Assembly (NCBI GenBank): GCA_016297805.1
Contig: JAEDFX010000006.1
Span: 1 to 47,885 of the forward strand
DNA length: 47,885 nucleotides
DNA from: Treponema sp.
GTDB taxonomy: Bacteria > Spirochaetota > Spirochaetia > Treponematales > Treponemataceae
Direction of reading: 5' to 3'
In this document: positions 45,349-47,885 of the stretch, in pieces
Layout: each line of letters opens with the position of its first letter
Numbering within the stretch: position 1 is the first letter of the stretch
The notes under the pieces: model-generated
What the model was told of the DNA's origin: nothing
Seen by the model: the letters and a program-made list of their open reading frames with translations, nothing else
Database searches by the model: none
Translations under genes and position numbers: made by a program

Positions 45349-47326
45349 AATAAAACGCCCCACGCTTCGCATAATCCCAGAAAGTCGGCCAGTGCAAAAA
45401 CCCAAGCCCGCAATCATTCCGGCAAAAATCCTCAGCAAAAACTTCAAGCGCCGCCAAGTTATACACATAAGTATCAAACGCATGGTTATCCGCACCCTGC
45501 TTAGCCTTCCAGATAGTCTTTTCCCATTTGTTTGTTACCTTGTCGTAAACATCAACCTTTTCCTCAGCTTCAAACATTTTAAAATAATCGTCTCTAAAAT
45601 CTTCCGCAAAGTTCGGATACCATTCAGGCTGAAGCTCGTTCCCTTCCCATGTCAGCATATTAAGCGAACGTGAAATTCTATCTTTAAGTTTCCCAGTATT
45701 CACATGATAAGCCAGCGGCAAACCAATACGGCTCAAAGTCTGAGGGCTGAACACCTGGAACGTCTCACCGTTCTTAATCCAGTCCTGACCCTTACAGGCA
45801 TAAACACCAGAACCAAACCCGGCAACAAAAGCATAGACCGCATCAGTATAGTGACCAGAATCCACAAAGGTCATGGCAATTCTGTAAAGCTTTCCATCAT
45901 CCCCTTCAAAAACCTTAGTGTCAATATAGTTGGCAAGCTCTACCCAGCACTGATCGTCAAACCTTTCCGTTTCCCCCTCAATGCTAAAAAAGTCCAGCGT
46001 CCATGTAACACCACGCTCCCCATAGCCTTTCACATCAACAAACAGATTCTTGCTCTGAACGTCTACAGAACAAATCACAATCAGAACAGGACACCCAGCA
46101 TCCCGCAAAGCCATCTGATTAGGCACTTTCCCACGAGCAAAACCAAACCGCTTATGAAGCTGCACACGCTCATACTTGATGGATTCATTCATTTCCTTGA
46201 ACGGCAAGCCCTGCTTCAAGTTCCTGAAAACCCTGTACTGCTCTTTATCTCTCACACGGTTATTTTGCAAATCCCAGAAAGTAGCCCATTGCAGAACATA
46301 ATCTTCCCACGAAAAAAGACCAGGCAAATTATACAAAGCCGAAAGATGGAAGCTGCGAGTTTTCTGTTCAATCGGATGATCAGTCCCAGCAACCCAGCGA
46401 CCCTTCGGAATAATTTCTGCCTTGTCATAATTCCGCATAATTCCGCCACAATGAGGGCATTTATAACCAACAGTAGACAGAATAGGCTGAAAGTTTTCGT
46501 CATTTTCCCACACAATACCACCGATTTGTTTATTGCTTTCATCAAAAATCGCCCAGTCCAAAGGCTGGTAAACACCGCAGAACTTGCAAGGAACCTGCCA
46601 ACGCTCCATCGTTCCCATGTTGTATTGCTTCCAGATTTTCGACCCCTGTTCAGTAGTCGGAGTAGACTGCAGCAGAATCTTATAAGAAGTCGGATAAGCA
46701 TTAGTACGGCCTTCCATCAGACCGATAACAGTTCCTTCACCCTTCAACTGGTCCGGCATAGCATCCAATTCATCAGCAAGAACAATCTTATAAGAAAAGT
46801 TACGGAATGATTTAGGCGTAGAAGCCGAAGCCGCATGAAGATAACCGCCCGGATATTCCTTTTTCAAAGCAGTATCCCCAGTAGCACGAGCACGGGCCGC
46901 CTTACGAGCCTGCGAAAAAATCAAGCCACGCAAGCCGGAACTGTCAATCATCCTGTCAATCTTAGTTCCCATAGCTTGCTTAGCCATATCATCATCAGGC
47001 TCCACCAGAAGCTGAGAAGAAGGATTACACCCGATGTTATAAAGCAGAATCGGCTCCAGAAGCGAAGTCGTCGCACCAATCTGATTAGACTTCATCACAA
47101 CAACCTTGCGAGTCGGATTATCAGGCGCAAACAAATCAACAATTTCCTTGAAATACGGCACACGGTCAAAACTGAATTTCCCCGGAAAAGGCGTTAATTC
47201 CTTATCAACATAGCGCACTTTTTCCGTATATTCCGAAGGCAACACATATTTCCGCTCATGCTTAATCGCCTGAAATTGTTCAATGAGAAAATCAATATCC
47301 GAAGAAATAACCTTAACCGCGTCCAT
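45332..47326 (-). CDS. Terminase large subunit (GpA family)
   Basis: 664 residues. Walker A-like KSNQIGATTS at 79-88, Walker B IVLADEL at 181-187, and a zinc knuckle (C247, C250, C290, C293) are typical of the lambda GpA family. The C-terminal nuclease has VDVQSKNLFVDVKGYGERGV and later acidic residues. It cuts at cos and pumps DNA into the prohead through the portal. The family usually generates cohesive ends, consistent with circularisation after entry. Confidence 0.93.
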   Translation of the reverse strand: MDAVKVISSDIDFLIEQFQAIKHERKYVLPSEYTEKVRYVDKELTPFPGKFSFDRVPYFKEIVDLFAPDNPTRKVVVMKSNQIGATTSLLEPILLYNIGCNPSSQLLVEPDDDMAKQAMGTKIDRMIDSSGLRGLIFSQARKAARARATGDTALKKEYPGGYLHAASASTPKSFRNFSYKIVLADELDAMPDQLKGEGTVIGLMEGRTNAYPTSYKILLQSTPTTEQGSKIWKQYNMGTMERWQVPCKFCGVYQPLDWAIFDESNKQIGGIVWENDENFQPILSTVGYKCPHCGGIMRNYDKAEIIPKGRWVAGTDHPIEQKTRSFHLSALYNLPGLFSWEDYVLQWATFWDLQNNRVRDKEQYRVFRNLKQGLPFKEMNESIKYERVQLHKRFGFARGKVPNQMALRDAGCPVLIVICSVDVQSKNLFVDVKGYGERGVTWTLDFFSIEGETERFDDQCWVELANYIDTKVFEGDDGKLYRIAMTFVDSGHYTDAVYAFVAGFGSGVYACKGQDWIKNGETFQVFSPQTLSRIGLPLAYHVNTGKLKDRISRSLNMLTWEGNELQPEWYPNFAEDFRDDYFKMFEAEEKVDVYDKVTNKWEKTIWKAKQGADNHAFDTYVYNLAALEVFAEDFCRNDCGLGFLHWPTFWDYAKRGAFYFVKEK

Positions 47327-47341
47327 TTATGAATTATTTTT

Positions 47342-47620
47342 TTACTCTCCGTTTAAAATATTTTTCAAAATAGTTTCAAAATCCGTGCCGCTAATTACAT
47401 TTGCAACTTGTGCCTGAATATAAGCAACACGCAACTTTTTCAAATCTTCTTTATATTTATCAATAACTTTATTCTGATAATCAAAATCGTTTTCAAAACC
47501 TTTTATTTGATTTTTCAAATCTTCATTTTCTTTCTCAAGTTCAAAAATACGTTTTTCAAGAGCAGTTTTTTTGTCAACTAATTCTTCTATACTTTTTTTC
47601 ATCTCTTCTTCAAATGTCAT
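47342..47620 (-). CDS. Coiled-coil protein, 92 aa
   Basis: Almost entirely heptad-like (EELVDKKTALEKRIFELEKE, then NEDLKNQIKGFENDFDYQNK). Stop lies 15 nt before the large terminase. Unrecognised; may be an accessory packaging factor by position. Confidence 0.6.
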   Translation of the reverse strand: MTFEEEMKKSIEELVDKKTALEKRIFELEKENEDLKNQIKGFENDFDYQNKVIDKYKEDLKKLRVAYIQAQVANVISGTDFETILKNILNGE

Positions 47621-47621
47621 A

Positions 47622-47810
47622 TCAAAATTCCTCGCTTACTTCTTTCCGTATTGCTTCAATCTCTTCATCAGATTTACCAAAAAAAGACTCTCTGTAGTAT
47701 GGAGAGTTCCTGCACGATGAACAAAACACACAAGTATTATGAGTAGCCAATTTGTGGACTACACAATCTGCTTTACACTCTTCATTGTACTTTGATTCTT
47801 CGTCTGTCAT
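47622..47810 (-). CDS. Small Cys-rich protein, 62 aa
   Basis: Contains ECKADCVVHKLATHNTCVFC and SSC shortly after, a likely zinc site, and an acidic C-terminus (KSDEEIEAIRKEVSEEF). Separated by one base from the coiled-coil gene. Unrecognised. Confidence 0.55.
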   Translation of the reverse strand: MTDEESKYNEECKADCVVHKLATHNTCVFCSSCRNSPYYRESFFGKSDEEIEAIRKEVSEEF

Positions 47811-47820
47811 TTTTTCCCCC

Positions 47821-47885
47821 TCACATCAACTCATCAAAATTAAACAAACTGCCCGGCAGGTGATATTCCTTTTCCTGATGCTTCG
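47821..47885 (-). CDS. C-terminal fragment entering the window; possibly the end of the Dam-type methylase
   Basis: The last 20 codons of a minus-strand gene, KHQEKEYHLPGSLFNFDELM, then TGA at 47823-47821. Dam-type phage methylases often end with a short basic segment (PKHQ-like) and a hydrophobic tip, so this may be the end of the gene whose start lies at 104-1. Too short for a firm call. Confidence 0.4.
   Translation of the reverse strand, partial: KHQEKEYHLPGSLFNFDELM

Noticed and set aside
45704..46810. Long plus-strand open frame (368 codons) opposite the large terminase
   Set aside because: It is antisense to a clear GpA terminase and its translation is Arg/Ser/His-rich without domains.
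1..47885. CRISPR array
   Set aside because: No regularly spaced direct repeats of 25-40 bp were seen; repeats present are palindromes, iterons or promoter copies.

Overview
The window is one nearly complete genome of a temperate, contractile-tailed phage that appears to live as a plasmid (a phage-plasmid) in a spirochaete of the Treponema type. The host guess rests on AT-rich codon use, the style of several regulators, and three small palindromic repeats (near 38105, 41480 and 42676) that I recall as dispersed repeats in Treponema chromosomes. No transposase or chromosomal integrase was found; the only recombinase is a DNA invertase. Circularity is inferred: an adenine-methylase N-terminus leaves the left edge on the minus strand, a methylase-like C-terminus enters at the right edge on the same strand, and the small and large terminase genes fall into one minus-strand unit only if the two ends are joined.

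Layout. 1-3843 (-): small terminase, a frameshifted DNA methyltransferase-like gene, dUTPase, a ThyX-like protein, a DUF3310 protein, small genes and the start of a Dam-type methylase. 3844-4886: noncoding region, terminator, XRE repressor and its operators. 4887-12462 (+): early replication operon with SSB, a large primase-helicase, an HNH protein and many small genes. 12536-16203: small genes, plus a minus-strand module of Cys-rich proteins (13114-15601). 16200-17263 (-): two regulators. 17339-19391: serine invertase and a shufflon of alternative tail-fibre tips. 19155-28682 (-): Mu-like tail and baseplate. 28770-34486 (-): tube, sheath, connectors, capsid, decoration protein, protease/scaffold. 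34526-38025 (-): endolysin, overlapping spanins, portal, connector. 38140-41898 (+): a structural-type gene, then ParA, an RHH protein, RepA and an iteron/DnaA-box origin. 41937-43007 (-): two holin-like proteins and a small gene. 43162-44764 (+): small early genes with shared promoter and leader hairpins. 44816-47885 (-): ASCH-like protein, large terminase and small genes.

How it works together. Five copies of the element GTAAATAGCA, each exactly 18 nt upstream of a -10-like hexamer, precede the five minus-strand late units (packaging/modification, baseplate, capsid/tail, portal/lysis, holin), so they look like one late-promoter regulon. At three of them the start codon lies 6-7 nt after the -10 with no ribosome-binding site, which suggests leaderless mRNAs. 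Early plus-strand units use ordinary TTGACA/TATATT promoters, and three carry a conserved leader hairpin with compensatory changes. The tail-fibre tip can be switched among five or six C-termini by the adjacent invertase. The head genes are lambda-like (GpA terminase, lambda-type portal, ClpP-type protease, gpD, gpE) and the tail is Mu-like.
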